In this document: positions 5,619 to 7,058 of the stretch, one piece after another | How positions within the stretch are numbered: the stretch's first letter is position 1 | How the letters are laid out: each line of letters begins with the position of its first letter | Origin: an uncultured bacterium | GTDB lineage: Bacteria > Bacillota_A > Clostridia > Lachnospirales > Lachnospiraceae | Assembly (NCBI GenBank): GCA_905215045.1 | Contig: CAJMOO010000092.1 | Location: forward strand, 1 to 7,058 | DNA length: 7,058 nucleotides | Direction of reading: 5' to 3' | Notes under the pieces: model-generated | Seen by the model: the letters and a program-made list of their open reading frames with translations, nothing else | Told to the model about the DNA's origin: nothing | Databases searched by the model: none | Program-made: the position numbers and the translations under genes

Positions 5619-6932
5619 TTAGTTGTGTCTGAAAGTGGTAAAAACACTCTGATGTCTGGACTTATCTCGTTTAAACGATCGTCCATCCCTGATCGGAGTC
5701 ATTTCCATTAATATATGTCCTTCTACATCATTTGGAGTTTTTGCATTTCGGAGATAGTCCTTGCACATTTGGAGTGCATTGGTCATATTCGGTTTATATT
5801 GATACTTTCCACGATCTCTTTTATATCGCAAATGTTGGGTGATCGTGGTCGTAAAGTTATAAAAGATCATCTTGGCCCATATCTCCTGTTGCAAAAACTC
5901 TATTTTTTTTGAATGAAATTCCAGAAGATTGGCAGAATACTTGATCAAACGAAAAGATGTTTCTATTTTCCAGCGTATACAATAAAGTTTTTTTAGTGTT
6001 TCTGGTGGAAATTTATTTGCTGGCAGATTCGTGATCAGACATTCTTTCTGTCCATTCGGAAGTACGATCATCACAAAACGCAATGTCATTTTTACATAAG
6101 GGTGTTCTTTGTTTATAAAATAGGGTGAATTTCTTGTAGCGACCCTTTTATAAAGCTCTGGATTAGCTTTTGTCCTTTTGTTTTGTGTTTTCGTATAAAT
6201 ATAGGTAACTGTTTTATCAAAAGTACCATCTCTTGGAAATGGATATCCTTTGATCATACTGCCCTGTCCAAAATCTTCTCTTGCACGGATCAGGAAATAG
6301 TTTCCATCATGTTGGATCTGTGCCATCAGCAGATAACTTTCATAGCCACGGTCTGCGATAAACAGAGCTTTCTGCGGAAAATTTTTACGTTCCAACATCA
6401 CAGAAAATACGAGAGTTTCACTATGTGTTCGAAAAGGTTCGATATAAGCATCACAGTATCTTTCATTGATAAGATCATAGATACAGGAAACATGAAACTG
6501 ATAAGCAGGTCGGGTACAGTCTTTATTGGTACGTACGCGTGCGTATTCTTTATTTTCATTTATTCTGTCCATAGGGACCGTGACACCAGTACCATCAACA
6601 GATAAAATATGAAGATTATACAAAGTTTTATCTGGAAACGGGTCATTAAATCTGTAAAAAAGAGTTTGAAATGCAGACAATTTTAATTTTTTTTGCTGTT
6701 GAAGAAATGCAGAAGTAGTTGGAGTTTTTTCAACTTTTGGAATGTAGCGTTTTATGCAACGGCCAATGCTGCCAGCATCATAAGTAACAATCGTATTAAT
6801 GGTATCTTGAAAGGATAGTTTTCTTTTTCTTGTAAAATCTTTTTCTGGATTTTTAACATACGAATCTCGATTTTTAGCCATATCATTTAATATAGTTAAA
6901 TAACGTTTTTTTACTTTCTGTGCATACTTCAT
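5619..6932 (-). CDS. IS4-family DDE transposase
   Basis: A 437-residue cut-and-paste transposase acting on the 21-bp terminal repeats of this element. The DDE triad is visible. Numbering from the upstream ATG at 6938, Asp115 lies in SVDGTG, Asp196 in ADRGY, and Glu326 in the family signature Y-x2-R-x3-E-x6-K (Tyr319, Arg322, Glu326, Lys333); subtract two for the chosen start. The large distance between the second Asp and Glu is filled by the beta-strand insert typical of IS4 members. The N-terminus is basic, in keeping with end binding. AGGAGG (6947-6942) is only three bases from the ATG at 6938 but nine from the ATG at 6932, so 6932 is preferred. There is no frameshift or internal stop, so the gene looks intact and possibly active. 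Confidence 0.94.
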   Translation of the reverse strand: MKYAQKVKKRYLTILNDMAKNRDSYVKNPEKDFTRKRKLSFQDTINTIVTYDAGSIGRCIKRYIPKVEKTPTTSAFLQQQKKLKLSAFQTLFYRFNDPFPDKTLYNLHILSVDGTGVTVPMDRINENKEYARVRTNKDCTRPAYQFHVSCIYDLINERYCDAYIEPFRTHSETLVFSVMLERKNFPQKALFIADRGYESYLLMAQIQHDGNYFLIRAREDFGQGSMIKGYPFPRDGTFDKTVTYIYTKTQNKRTKANPELYKRVATRNSPYFINKEHPYVKMTLRFVMIVLPNGQKECLITNLPANKFPPETLKKLYCIRWKIETSFRLIKYSANLLEFHSKKIEFLQQEIWAKMIFYNFTTTITQHLRYKRDRGKYQYKPNMTNALQMCKDYLRNAKTPNDVEGHILMEMTPIRDGRSFKRDKSRHQSVFTTFRHN

Positions 6933-6941
6933 AATCATTCA

Positions 6942-6947
6942 CCTCCT
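6942..6947 (-). promoter_or_regulatory. Ribosome binding site deciding the transposase start
   Basis: AGGAGG on the minus strand is three bases from the ATG at 6938 and nine bases from the ATG at 6932. Spacing favours the latter, though both are possible. Confidence 0.6.
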
Positions 6948-6952
6948 ACCTA

Positions 6953-6982
6953 ATACATCACTCTTTATCCTGAGTTTGTCAA
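6953..6982 (-). promoter_or_regulatory. Weak candidate promoter of the transposase gene
   Basis: A perfect -35 TTGACA (6982-6977) is followed after 18 bases by a poor -10, ATGTAT (6958-6953). The implied start near 6946 would fall inside the ribosome binding site, so either the -10 is misplaced or the promoter makes a very short leader and low expression. Confidence 0.4.
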
Positions 6983-6987
6983 TATAT

Positions 6988-7038
6988 AAAAACAGAGATA
7001 AAAGATAAATTTAAAACTTATCTTTTATCTCTGTTTTT
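6988..7038 (-). terminator. Terminator hairpin inside the right end of the insertion sequence
   Basis: A perfect 21-bp stem (6988-7008 with 7018-7038) has a nine-base loop and A/T runs at its base on both sides, so it can work in either direction. It lies just upstream of the transposase promoter and touches the inner two bases of the right terminal repeat. Transcription entering leftward from outside would stop before the transposase gene. Confidence 0.82.
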
Positions 7039-7057
7039 CTTAACTTAATGACATTGC
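7037..7057 (-). repeat. Right terminal inverted repeat of the IS4-family element
   Basis: Twenty-one bases ending ATGACATTGC are the exact reverse complement of 5480-5500. Only one base (7058) of flanking DNA is visible beyond it. Confidence 0.95.
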
Positions 7058-7058
7058 A

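Larger units (their letters stand above)
5480..7057 (-). mobile_element. Complete IS4-family insertion sequence, 1578 bp
   Basis: The element is bounded by perfect 21-bp terminal inverted repeats and encodes a single full-length DDE transposase on the minus strand, with intact catalytic residues. Each end carries a terminator-like hairpin inside the inverted repeat. Length and organisation fit the IS4 family. The window ends one base after the right end, so a target-site duplication cannot be checked. No interrupted gene is recognisable on the left side, so the insertion appears intergenic. Confidence 0.92.

Noticed and set aside
6183..6605. A 140-codon plus-strand frame inside the insertion sequence
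   Set aside because: It lies wholly antisense to the well-supported transposase gene and has no start signal or domain.
1..7058. CRISPR array, tRNA or rRNA gene
   Set aside because: No regularly spaced repeats, tRNA cloverleaf or rRNA-like sequence was seen on either strand.

Overview
The window reads as a chromosomal segment of a low-GC Gram-positive anaerobe, most likely a gut clostridium of the Lachnospiraceae type. This rests on the AT-rich intergenic DNA, strong GGAGG ribosome binding sites, near-consensus sigma-A promoters, a T-box leader, and the style of the encoded proteins. The taxon is an inference and cannot be fixed from the sequence alone.

Layout from left to right. Positions 1-214, minus strand: a promoter and most of a T-box riboswitch whose antiterminator and regulated gene lie beyond base 1. 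The probable specifier triplet is AUC, which suggests an isoleucine gene such as ileS. Positions 248-2392, minus strand: a two-gene operon. It holds a SorE-like zinc-dependent sugar-phosphate dehydrogenase followed by a class II fructose-bisphosphate-type aldolase. It is read from a perfect TTGACA-N17-TATAAT promoter, with an overlapping double palindrome just downstream of the start site. Positions 2551-3571, minus strand: a SorC-family sugar-sensing regulator with its own promoter and a clear intrinsic terminator, so it is a separate transcription unit from the operon it probably controls. Positions 3752-4941, plus strand and divergent: a 6-phosphofructokinase with its own promoter. Positions 4942-5479 hold no convincing gene but contain a large palindromic, highly structured element (4956-5137) and an imperfect direct repeat. 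Positions 5480-7057 are a complete 1578-bp IS4-family insertion sequence with perfect 21-bp terminal inverted repeats, one DDE transposase on the minus strand, and a terminator hairpin inside each end.

The metabolic genes fit together as the lower part of a ketose or polyol route. In known L-sorbose pathways, L-sorbose-1-phosphate is reduced to sorbitol-6-phosphate, oxidised to fructose-6-phosphate, phosphorylated by phosphofructokinase, and cleaved by aldolase. The reductase, regulator, kinase and aldolase homologues are here. The transporter and the sorbitol-6-phosphate 2-dehydrogenase are not, so the true substrate is open.

The least explained object is the palindromic element after the phosphofructokinase gene. 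It has long inverted arms around a compact set of smaller hairpins, with no coding capacity. It may be a miniature mobile element or a structured RNA.
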